64,000 nucleotides of DNA, taken from contig NZ_JACHJQ010000005.1 in NCBI RefSeq assembly GCF_014203735.1, positions 372,001 to 436,000 on the forward strand, written 5' to 3'. This DNA comes from Actinophytocola algeriensis (GTDB taxonomy: Bacteria; Actinomycetota; Actinomycetes; Mycobacteriales; Pseudonocardiaceae). Below are positions 8,984-16,545 of the stretch, one piece after another (position 1 is the first letter of the stretch; each line of letters starts with the position of its first letter). The translations under genes were made by a program, and so were the position numbers. The notes beneath the pieces are model-generated. The model worked only from the letters and a program-made list of their open reading frames with translations, did not search any database and was not told the origin of the DNA.

Positions 8984-10210
8984 ATGAGTACCCAGCAAGC
9001 GCCATCGAGCCGGAACAGTGCGACCCCCACCCTGGTCGCGCTGTTCTTCGGCGTGTTCGTGATGGGCTGTGCGGAAATGCTCGTGGTCGGTGTGCTGGAC
9101 TTGATCGCGGCCGACCTCCGCGTCTCCGTCTCCGCCGCGGGCGCGCTGGTGACCTCGTTCGCGCTGGGCATCGCGATCGGTGGCCCGGTCTTGACCGTGC
9201 TGACGATGAAGATGAACAAGCGGACCGTTCTGATCGGCGTGCTCTTCCTGTTCGCCGTGGCCAATCTGGTTCTGGTGTTGGGCTCCGGCTACGGGTTGTT
9301 CCTCGCGGCGCGGTTCTTCGCGGGCGCGGTCGAGGGTCTGTTCATCGGTGTCGCGTTCGTGACGGGCATTTCGATGGTCCCGCCGGAGCGTGCCGGCAGG
9401 GCGATCTCCATGATCATCTCCGGTGTCACGGTGTCGGCGGCGGTGGGGGTGCCGCTGGGCACGCTGGCCAGCCAGGAGCTCGGCTGGCGCGGCTCGTTCA
9501 CCACTGTCATCGTGCTCTGCGTGGTCGCGCTGATCGCGACAGTGGCGCTGGTTCCGTCCGTGCCCGTTCCCTCCGGGCCCGGCGCGGGTCGCGGCGCGGC
9601 CGGCCAGGCCAAGTACGCCTTCGCCCCCCGGGTGCTCGCCATGCTGAGCCTGAACGTCGTGGTGTTCGCGTCGCTGTACACGGCCCTGACCTACATCGTG
9701 CCGTTCCTGCGGGACGTCACGGGCGTCACCGGGGCAGTGGTCAGCGTCTTCCTGGTTGCCTACGGCGTGGCCACCGCGGTGGGCTCCTTCGGCGGCGGCC
9801 GGTTCGCCGACAGAAACGCCGCACGCGCCTTGCTCGTCGCGACCACCGGCACAGCGGTCGCCCTGCTGGCGCTCTACGTCGTCGGCTCCATGCCGGTCCT
9901 CGTGGCGCTTGTGCTGCTGGCATGGGGGATGCTCGCCATGAGCATGGCCCCGTCGCTCCAGCTCCGCGTGGTGACGCTGGCCGGACCCGGCGCCGGGTTG
10001 GCGTCCTCGCTGCCCGCCTCCGCGACCAACGTGGGCATCGCGGTGGGCTCGGCCGCAGGCGGGGTGGCGATCAGCGATTTCGGCCCCTCGGCCCCGGTGA
10101 TCACCGCGGCGATCATCGGGGTGGTCGGCATCGTGCTCGCCTGGGCCACCAGCTACCTCAAGCCGCCGGTCGTCGAGAACACGACGGAGCCGGCTGCCCA
10201 GCCGTCCTGA
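8984..10210 (+). CDS. MFS transporter, DHA1 drug-efflux type
   Basis: This 408-residue protein has twelve predicted helices. Helix 1 reads VALFFGVFVMGCAEMLVVG, and the MFS loop 2-3 region and a helix-5 proline/glycine motif (SAAVGVPLGTLASQELGWR) are characteristic of the chloramphenicol/AraJ-like DHA1 antiporters. It would export small hydrophobic compounds across the cytoplasmic membrane using the proton gradient. The ATG at 8984 is preceded by AAGGA. The 203-bp divergent region to the HxlR gene carries GGTTGC direct repeats that could be regulator sites. Confidence 0.9.
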   Translation: MSTQQAPSSRNSATPTLVALFFGVFVMGCAEMLVVGVLDLIAADLRVSVSAAGALVTSFALGIAIGGPVLTVLTMKMNKRTVLIGVLFLFAVANLVLVLGSGYGLFLAARFFAGAVEGLFIGVAFVTGISMVPPERAGRAISMIISGVTVSAAVGVPLGTLASQELGWRGSFTTVIVLCVVALIATVALVPSVPVPSGPGAGRGAAGQAKYAFAPRVLAMLSLNVVVFASLYTALTYIVPFLRDVTGVTGAVVSVFLVAYGVATAVGSFGGGRFADRNAARALLVATTGTAVALLALYVVGSMPVLVALVLLAWGMLAMSMAPSLQLRVVTLAGPGAGLASSLPASATNVGIAVGSAAGGVAISDFGPSAPVITAAIIGVVGIVLAWATSYLKPPVVENTTEPAAQPS

Positions 10211-10300
10211 CGGAACGTCGGTGTCTACCGCGGACATCGCGGACGGTCACCCGGGGATCACGCCAAGGCGGCGGGTGTGCCCCTGATCGTGCCGGCGCGG

Positions 10301-12085
10301 TCAGGTGGGCGAGGTGGCGGCGATGTCGTTGGCGGCGACGAAGCCGAAGGTCATCGCGGGGCCGATGGTGGAACCGGCGCCCGCGTAGCCGCGGCCCATG
10401 ACCGCCGCGCTGGCGTTTCCCGCGGCGTACAGGCCGGGGATGGCGGTGCCGTCCTGGCGGAGCACTCTGGCTCGTGCGTCCGTGCGCATCCCGCCCTTGG
10501 TGCCGAGGTCGCCGGGGACGATCTTGAACGCGTAGAACGGCGGTAGCCACAGCGGCGCCAGGCACGAGTTCGGACGGATCGCCGGGTCGGTGTAGTAGTG
10601 GTCGTAGGCGCTGCGGCCGCGGGCGAAGTCGGTGTCGGTGCCGGTGCGGGCCAGGTCGTTGAACCGGGTGACCGTCGCTCGCAGGGTCCGGGACGGCATG
10701 CCGATGGCGGTGGCCAGGCCGTCCACGGTCGACGCCCGGTGCACGGCTCCGGACGTGTACCAGTCCCGTGGCAGCGGGAAGGTCGGCACGACGTCCTTGA
10801 ACAGGTACCGGTTGCGGTAGTGCTGGTCCACGATCAGCCACGCGGGGATGCACGGGTCCGTCGGGTCGCGGTCGTACATGACGTGCACGACGTCGCCGTA
10901 GGGCGCGGCCTCGTTGACGAACCGCTCCCCGCCCGCGTCGACGATCAGGCCACCGGGCAGCGTGCGTTCGGCGAGACAGAAGTAGGGCGCGCCGGGCAGC
11001 GGGATGGCCGGGCCCCACCAGGCGTCGTCCATCAGGTCCAGGGCCGCCCCGGCGCGCTCGCCCGCCAGGATGCCGTCGCCGGTGTTCTCCCGTGCGCCGA
11101 CCGTCCACTGTGTACCGGTCGGCTGCTGGTGGTACTGGTCGCGCATGGCGGCGTTGTGCTCGAAGCCGCCGGAGCCGACGATGACCCCGCGCCGTGCCTT
11201 GAGCACGCCGGTGGTGCCGTTGCGGGACACCAGGACCCCGGTCGTCCTGCCACCCTCGAGCACCAGGTCGAGCAGCGGGGTGTTGAGCCACACCGGCACG
11301 TTCGCCGCCAGCAGCCCGGCCCGCAGGCCGCCCGCGAGCGACTGTCCCATGGTCAGCGGCTTCTCACCGCGGAACGCCGCGGCGGTGCCCCTGGCGAGGC
11401 ACTCGGCGGCGACGGCCGCGCCGCGGGCGTTGACCGAGGACAGGGCGAGCCACTTGTAGTCGGCGCTGAACACGACCATGCCCGCCGGGGTGGCCAGGTA
11501 CGGCGGGTTCAGCCGGGCCAGCTCCGCGCCGAGGACGTTGCCGTCCAACTGGTCCGGCTCGATCGAGCGCCCGCCCGGCATGCCGCCCGGCAGTTCGGGG
11601 TAGTAGTCGCTGTACCCGTCCATCCACCGGAACCGCAGCGGGCTGTGGTTCATGACAAAAGAGATCATCGCCGGGCCGTTGCCCAGGAAGGCCTGCTGCC
11701 GCGCCGCGGGCACGGCCGGGCCGACCACGGCCGAGAGGTAGCTCGTGGCCTTCCGCGGCGTGTCCGGCACGCCTGCGGCGAGCAGGACTTCGTTGCACGG
11801 CACCCAGATCCCCGCTCCGGAGCGGGCCGCCGAACCGCCGAACGTCGGCGCCTTCTCGACCACGACGCAGCTGAGTCCGCGGTGGGCGGCGGTCAACGCG
11901 GCCGTCATGCCCGCGGCGCCGGCACCGACCACGACCACGTCGTACTCGCCGATCACGGGTGTCGCGGCGGCCGCGACGCCGGGATCGGCCATTCCCGAGG
12001 TCAGTGCGAGCGTGGCGCCGGCGGCGGTGCCACGAAGAACCTGCCGACGGGACAGCTGCCCGCCGGGCCCCACGGAGTCGGACAT
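10301..12085 (-). CDS. Tat-exported FAD-dependent oxidoreductase, 3-ketosteroid-delta1-dehydrogenase-like
   Basis: The product is 594 residues. A twin-arginine signal (SRRQVLRG, residue 12 on) and hydrophobic stretch lead to an FAD dinucleotide-binding site (VVVVGAGAAGMTAA) and FGGSAARSGAGIW. The C terminus has LYAAGNASAAVMGRGYAGAG and IGPAMTFGFVAA, close to the KstD/fumarate-reductase flavoprotein signature. KstD enzymes are normally cytoplasmic, so the Tat signal is unusual. Substrate may be a sterol ring or another cyclic ketone. The conserved Tyr/Gly positions were not verified by alignment. It stands alone; an inverted repeat lies 20-80 bp upstream of its start. Confidence 0.82.
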   Translation of the reverse strand: MSDSVGPGGQLSRRQVLRGTAAGATLALTSGMADPGVAAAATPVIGEYDVVVVGAGAAGMTAALTAAHRGLSCVVVEKAPTFGGSAARSGAGIWVPCNEVLLAAGVPDTPRKATSYLSAVVGPAVPAARQQAFLGNGPAMISFVMNHSPLRFRWMDGYSDYYPELPGGMPGGRSIEPDQLDGNVLGAELARLNPPYLATPAGMVVFSADYKWLALSSVNARGAAVAAECLARGTAAAFRGEKPLTMGQSLAGGLRAGLLAANVPVWLNTPLLDLVLEGGRTTGVLVSRNGTTGVLKARRGVIVGSGGFEHNAAMRDQYHQQPTGTQWTVGARENTGDGILAGERAGAALDLMDDAWWGPAIPLPGAPYFCLAERTLPGGLIVDAGGERFVNEAAPYGDVVHVMYDRDPTDPCIPAWLIVDQHYRNRYLFKDVVPTFPLPRDWYTSGAVHRASTVDGLATAIGMPSRTLRATVTRFNDLARTGTDTDFARGRSAYDHYYTDPAIRPNSCLAPLWLPPFYAFKIVPGDLGTKGGMRTDARARVLRQDGTAIPGLYAAGNASAAVMGRGYAGAGSTIGPAMTFGFVAANDIAATSPT

Positions 12086-12104
12086 GGCAGCAATCTAGAA
12101 CGTG

Positions 12105-12167
12105 TTTCAGCACTATGACAATCAAGTTGCTCCTTCTGGACAACAACTGCTGGTCCGAGTGCTGAAA
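12105..12167. promoter_or_regulatory. Inverted repeat TTTCAGCACT ... AGTGCTGAAA
   Basis: Two perfect 10-bp arms at 12105-12114 and 12158-12167 are separated by 43 bp. They lie immediately upstream of the Tat flavoprotein start at 12085. Spacing suggests a dimeric regulator binding two sites or looping; no regulator gene adjoins. Could be a steroid-responsive operator, but that is speculation. Confidence 0.5.
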
Positions 12168-12269
12168 TCTGTTCTATCTCGATGGGGGAGCCGCAGGGCG
12201 AGCAGTCAATGTCGAGGGATCGGCGACGCGGGGACTGGGGTGGCGGTAGGTGGCCGTGATCACACTATC

Positions 12270-12286
12270 GATAATGATAATCATGT
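12270..12286. promoter_or_regulatory. Zur-like box 1
   Basis: GATAATGATAATCATGT contains the perfect 11-mer ATGATAATCAT in an otherwise GC-rich region. Actinobacterial Zur sites have the form TGAAAAtgATTTTCA-like AT-rich 7-1-7 palindromes, which this resembles. It lies upstream of the WxL-like surface protein gene, whose product carries the anchored repeat. Confidence 0.65.
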
Positions 12287-12453
12287 CAAGTTAGGGTGGT
12301 GGTGGTGCGGCGACGGCTCGGGGACCGGTTCGCCGTGTGCCTGCGCTGTGGAGCTGCGACGACACCTGTCGTGTGCCCCGCTGCGCGGCCGACCGATCGC
12401 AGACCGGCGGCACCGGTCCGGTGTCCGCGAAGGTCGAGACCTGAGAGGAACGA

Positions 12454-13917
12454 ATGTTGCGCAACGAACGGGCGAGACCCTGGCTGGTCACCGCGGTGGC
12501 TGTCGGGTTGCTCACCGTCGGCACGGCGACGACGGCGTCCGCCGAGGACCGGTTGGTCCTCGACCATGGCCACATCGATGCCTTCACCCTGACGTGGAAC
12601 GACGGCACGCTTGACCTCCAGCTGCAGGAGGACGTCACCGGCAGCCACGTCCCGCACGCGCCGGAGGACGTGCTGTTGCGGGTCAAGCCGGAATCGGCGC
12701 TCGAACTGCCCGACCCGGTACCGCCGTCGCTGAGTTTCCTCGGACAGCCGGGGGACACCGTCTACTACCTGCCGCAGACCCAGGATCCGGAGTTGCTCTG
12801 GCCCGGGTGGAGCACCGAGCGCATCCCCGCCGGTCTGTTCACCGATCCACTGCGGATCCAGGTGACGGACGTGACCGGGCCCGGTGACGTGTTCCTGTGG
12901 CAGACCGGGTCGTTCGGCGGTCCGGTCTCCGTGCTGGGCGGCGGTTTCCAGCTGCCGGGAACGATCTCCCCGAACGTCAACGTGCACGCCCACGCCAACT
13001 GGGCGTTCACGGAGGAGGGCACCTACTCGTTCACCGCCGTGGCCAGTGGTGACCTGGCGGCCGGTGGCACGGCGACCTCGGCGCCCAGGACCTACACCTT
13101 CCAGGTCGGCGACACAGCAGAGCCGGCGCCGGTCACGACGTTGAGTGTGACGGGAATGGCGGATCACTACCACTCTGGTGACGTGGTGACGTTGTCCGCG
13201 GTGCAGGATCCGGCGACGGGGTTGGACCACTATCACTGGTTCACGCGGGCGGCTGGTTCGGACGAGTGGGTGATCGTGCCGGATGCCGCTGGTGCGGAGT
13301 ACAGCTTCACGGCGACCGCCCAGCACGACGGGCTGGCGGTGATCGCCCGGTTGTACGACCACGATCACGCGGTGGTGGCGGAGTCGGAACCGGTGACCGT
13401 CGTGGTCGACGACCACGGTGTGCCCGAACCTCCGGCACCGGCCAGTCAGGACATCGAGGTCACGCTGTCCGATGCGGCCGGTGCGCTGGTGATCAGCGTG
13501 GACCCGGCCGACCGGCGGGTGCGGATGAGCGATCTCGCGCTGAGCACGTCCGGGGACCGGTGGGTGTCCAGCGGCGATCTGCGGCCGGTGACGGTGACCG
13601 ACACCCGGTTTTCGGCGCCGGGTTGGTCGGTGTCCGGCCAGGTTGGGGATTTCTCCAGCGGTGCGGAGAAACTGCGGGGCGGCAGTCTCGGGTGGACGCC
13701 GGTCGTCACCCAGCAGCCGACGGCCGCCGGTGTCCTGGCCGGACCGTCCGTCGCTTCCGGCTTCACCAGTGGTGACGGCCTTTCGGTCGCCGGCATCCTG
13801 GCTTCGGCGGCGCCGGGCAGCGGTGCCGGAACCAGCAAGCTCGGCGCGGGGCTCACCATCGAGGCGCCGACCACGCTGAGGCCGGCACCTACACCGCGAC
13901 GATCACGTTCACGGTGA
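12454..13917 (+). CDS. Exported protein: anchored-repeat domain, His-rich Ig-like domain and WxL-like C terminus
   Basis: The product is 487 residues. A signal peptide ends near TTASAED. One surface-anchored repeat domain (TIGR03769 type) follows, with its hallmark GHIDAF, FLGQPGDTVYYLPQ, LLWPGWSTE and HAHANWAF. Next comes an Ig-like domain of about 100 residues unusually rich in His pairs (DHYHSG, LDHYHWF, YDHDH, DDHG). The C-terminal domain resembles actinobacterial WxL domains (GWSVSGQVGDF, LGWTP). The last strand expected of that domain, AGTYTATITFTVI, is encoded in another frame ending at 13922, so one base seems missing near 13878. The His-rich parts may bind zinc; anchoring is probably through the neighbouring WxL-interacting protein. 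Confidence 0.85.
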   Translation: MLRNERARPWLVTAVAVGLLTVGTATTASAEDRLVLDHGHIDAFTLTWNDGTLDLQLQEDVTGSHVPHAPEDVLLRVKPESALELPDPVPPSLSFLGQPGDTVYYLPQTQDPELLWPGWSTERIPAGLFTDPLRIQVTDVTGPGDVFLWQTGSFGGPVSVLGGGFQLPGTISPNVNVHAHANWAFTEEGTYSFTAVASGDLAAGGTATSAPRTYTFQVGDTAEPAPVTTLSVTGMADHYHSGDVVTLSAVQDPATGLDHYHWFTRAAGSDEWVIVPDAAGAEYSFTATAQHDGLAVIARLYDHDHAVVAESEPVTVVVDDHGVPEPPAPASQDIEVTLSDAAGALVISVDPADRRVRMSDLALSTSGDRWVSSGDLRPVTVTDTRFSAPGWSVSGQVGDFSSGAEKLRGGSLGWTPVVTQQPTAAGVLAGPSVASGFTSGDGLSVAGILASAAPGSGAGTSKLGAGLTIEAPTTLRPAPTPRRSRSR

Positions 13918-14006
13918 TCTGAGCGAGTTCTCGTGGGTCTGGGTGCCGGGACGAGTACCGGCACCCAGACCGCTGTCTGCTCTCATCCGTTCGAATCGGA
14001 GGTTCA

Positions 14007-14993
14007 GTGACCACGCTTCCGCGAGCCGCGGCGCTCGCCGTGCTGGCCGTCATCCTCAGTGGACTGGTCGCGGTGGCGCAACCCGCGGGCGATGCCCCGG
14101 TGACGTGGGGTGTGGTTCCGTCGGGTCCGGACGGGCCGAACGGCCGCACTGCCTTCACCTACACGCTCGAGCCCGGCGGCGAGGTCACCGACGTGGTCGG
14201 AGTCATCAACTACACAGAGGCGCCCCTGTCGTTGCGGGTGTACGCGAGCGATGCCGTGCGCGGTACCGACGGCGGGTTCGACCTCCTGCCGGCCTCCCGG
14301 ACGTCCACCGATGTGGGCGCGTGGGCCGAGCTGGGCGAGGAGGACGTGACCGTGCCACCCCGGTCCAGAGTGGACGTCCCGTTCCGCGTCACCGTCCCAC
14401 GGAACGCCACTCCCGGTGACCACGCCGGCGGGATCGTGGCGAGCGTGCGCACAGAAGGGGACACCGAGGGCGGAACCGTCTCTGTCGACCGCCGGGTCGG
14501 TGCGCGGATCTACGCGCGGATCACGGGAACGCTGAACCCGTCGCTTGCCGTCACCGACCTGCGCGCATCGTTCGACGGGTCGCCGGCCGGGTTGCCAGGA
14601 CAGGTTCGGGTGAGCTACGTCTTGCGCAACAACGGAAACCTCCGCCTCGTGGGGCGGCCGTCGATTCGCGTGAGCGGACCCTTCGGCCTCGGCGAACGCC
14701 GACTGGCCGGGGAGCGGCTGGCAGAGCTGAAACCCGGCGACACGATCCGGGTGTCCACTGTGGTGCCGGAGGTGTGGCAACTGGGCAGGCTGAGCGTCGA
14801 GGTCACCGTCTCCCCGGAGGCGTCCGGCGATCAGGAGTTGCGGCCACCTCCGGCCGCGGCGGTCGCTTCGGCACGCATGTGGGTCGTGCCATGGCTTCCC
14901 CTTGCCGTCGTCGTTGTCGGTGCCGCCGCGGTGGTCTGGTGGCGTCGGCGTGCTCGCCGCTCGACCGTGTCCGAGTCAGCGAACGTTAGTTGA
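14007..14993 (+). CDS. WxL-interacting (DUF916-like) peptidoglycan-binding membrane protein
   Basis: This 328-residue protein has a signal peptide and then a domain opening WGVVPSGPDGPNGRTAFTY. YTLEPGG and PRSRVDVPFRVTVP follow, as in the DUF916/WxLIP peptidoglycan-binding family. It ends in a transmembrane helix (LPLAVVVVGAAAVVWW) and a basic stop-transfer. GTG at 14007 follows GGAGG at 13998-14002. In Firmicutes such proteins tether WxL proteins to the wall; here it sits directly after the WxL-like protein gene, so the pair is likely functional. The stop codon overlaps Zur-like box 2. Confidence 0.8.
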   Translation: MTTLPRAAALAVLAVILSGLVAVAQPAGDAPVTWGVVPSGPDGPNGRTAFTYTLEPGGEVTDVVGVINYTEAPLSLRVYASDAVRGTDGGFDLLPASRTSTDVGAWAELGEEDVTVPPRSRVDVPFRVTVPRNATPGDHAGGIVASVRTEGDTEGGTVSVDRRVGARIYARITGTLNPSLAVTDLRASFDGSPAGLPGQVRVSYVLRNNGNLRLVGRPSIRVSGPFGLGERRLAGERLAELKPGDTIRVSTVVPEVWQLGRLSVEVTVSPEASGDQELRPPPAAAVASARMWVVPWLPLAVVVVGAAAVVWWRRRARRSTVSESANVS

Positions 14994-15008
14994 AAACGAT
15001 AACCGTGT
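14991..15008. promoter_or_regulatory. Zur-like box 2
   Basis: TGAAAACGATAACCGTGT starts at the stop codon of the preceding gene and lies about 100 bp before the TTG start of the next. It shares GAAAACGAT with box 3 (read on the other strand). AT-rich and isolated in GC-rich surroundings; inferred to be a Zur operator for the two LAxTG surface proteins. Confidence 0.62.
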
Positions 15009-15105
15009 GTATTACGCTCTGGGCGACATCGGGTCGGGGATAAGTCGATCGAGTGGCCTCCATTCGGCCGTATAGGTGACGCGCTGTGCGCGAGGGGGAG
15101 AGACC

Positions 15106-16545
15106 TTGTCGTTGACCAATCCGACCCGGCCTGCCGTGCTGATCGCGGTGGCGGCCGCTGTAGTGGTAGTGGCACCGCCCGTCGCGGCGGGGGATCCCGT
15201 GACGTCGACCCAGTCCGAGCACTCCCTCGACACCGGGCCGGTCGACGTCGCGGCGATCTCCCTCGCCGACGACGCGACGATCCGGCTCGGTGCCGACGAT
15301 CCCCGTGGGGTGCCGCAGGACCCGGAGTCGCTCGTCTACCGCACCGCCCGGGATCGGGTGGAGGTCGGCTGGGACACCGAGGGCATCGGGGCGGGCGAAC
15401 TCTACGGCGACACCGTCCACATGCGACTCCTCGCCGCGGAGGGGCCCGCCGCTGTCAGCCTGGTGGCGCAGGACCTGCCGGTCGGGAAACGGGGCACCAC
15501 GACCTGGACGTTCCCGGAGCCTGGTGACTACCTGCTGACCTTCGGGGTCGAGGCGAACCTGCTGACCGGTGAGCCGGTGCGCACCGAGGAGCGTTACACC
15601 GTCCAGGTGCGGCCGTCGCAGGACGCGGGTGTCGAGCCGGTCGAGCCATCTCCGCCGCCCACCACCACCCGTGCGGAGCCCGCGCAGGAGCGCGTGGCTC
15701 CGGCGCCGGCCGCACCGCGGGCGGCAGCACCGGCGCCGACCACCCCGGGGCGCGTCGTGCTCGACGAGGGGCATGTCGACGCCGTGGCGCCCCGGCTGCT
15801 GGACGGAAAGCTCCAGATCCAGGTCAAGGACGGCACGACGGTCGGCCAGGCAGCCGGCAAGGTGCACTGGCGCGAGCCCGGCGACGTCGTGTTCCACGTC
15901 AAGCCCTCGGCCACCGCCGCGCTGCCCGACGACGCCGGGCTGTCCTTCCTCGGCAAGCCGGGCGACAAGATCTTCCTTCTGCCCCAGCAACAGCAGGCCG
16001 GTGTCCTGTGGACCGGCTGGTCAACCGAGGAGCTCCACGCCGCCCAGGTCGCCGGACCTGTCACCTGGCGGCTGACCGGAGTGGACGGGCCGGGTGCGTT
16101 CGGCATCTTCACCACCGGGTCGTTCGGCGACAGCTCGGTGGTCTTCAACAGCACCGACGGCCTGCCCGACAGCCACTCCGTCGCCCTCGGCACCCACGCG
16201 CACGCGAACTGGGGCTTCGCGAAGCAGGGCGTCTACCGGCTCACCTTCGACACATCGGTGACGCTGACCGGTGGCGGTACGGCCCGCGACACCGCGACCT
16301 ACACGTTCGCGGTCGGCGATGTCGACCCCGGCGCCGTCGCTCCGCCCGGCGGTGGCGACGGGCCGGGCGGCGGCAGTGGCAGTGACAACGCTCGTGGCAA
16401 CGGTGATGACACCCGTACGCCCGGCCTCGCCAGCACCGGCGCCAGTGGGGTGCTGCCGCTGGCCGTTGGCGGCGCGGCTCTGCTGGGACTCGGCGGTGCG
16501 GTGGTAGCCGTGGGCCGCAGGCGTGGAAGGTCGGAGAGCCGATGA
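15106..16545 (+). CDS. Sortase-anchored surface protein with one full and one degenerate anchored-repeat domain
   Basis: The product is 479 residues from TTG at 15106, chosen because GGGGGAG lies just upstream; GTG 15076 has no such site. After a signal peptide, an N-terminal domain follows the repeat's outline (TTTWTFPEPGDYLLTFG) but lacks its histidines. A Pro/Ala/Thr linker leads to a complete repeat (DEGHVDAV, FLGKPGDKIFLLPQ, VLWTGWSTEE, THAHANWGF). The C terminus is LASTG, hydrophobic helix, RRRGR: an LAxTG signal as used by class E sortases. It would sit on the cell wall. The ATG of the next gene overlaps its stop. Confidence 0.88.
   Translation: MSLTNPTRPAVLIAVAAAVVVVAPPVAAGDPVTSTQSEHSLDTGPVDVAAISLADDATIRLGADDPRGVPQDPESLVYRTARDRVEVGWDTEGIGAGELYGDTVHMRLLAAEGPAAVSLVAQDLPVGKRGTTTWTFPEPGDYLLTFGVEANLLTGEPVRTEERYTVQVRPSQDAGVEPVEPSPPPTTTRAEPAQERVAPAPAAPRAAAPAPTTPGRVVLDEGHVDAVAPRLLDGKLQIQVKDGTTVGQAAGKVHWREPGDVVFHVKPSATAALPDDAGLSFLGKPGDKIFLLPQQQQAGVLWTGWSTEELHAAQVAGPVTWRLTGVDGPGAFGIFTTGSFGDSSVVFNSTDGLPDSHSVALGTHAHANWGFAKQGVYRLTFDTSVTLTGGGTARDTATYTFAVGDVDPGAVAPPGGGDGPGGGSGSDNARGNGDDTRTPGLASTGASGVLPLAVGGAALLGLGGAVVAVGRRRGRSESR

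Larger units (their letters stand above)
12086..12453. other. Intergenic region between divergent genes, two regulatory palindromes
   Basis: No coding frame of normal codon usage was seen here. The AT-richer left part holds an inverted repeat in front of the flavoprotein gene. The right part holds a Zur-like site about 170 bp ahead of the first surface-protein gene. The 150 bp just before 12454 resembles an untranslated leader. Confidence 0.6.
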
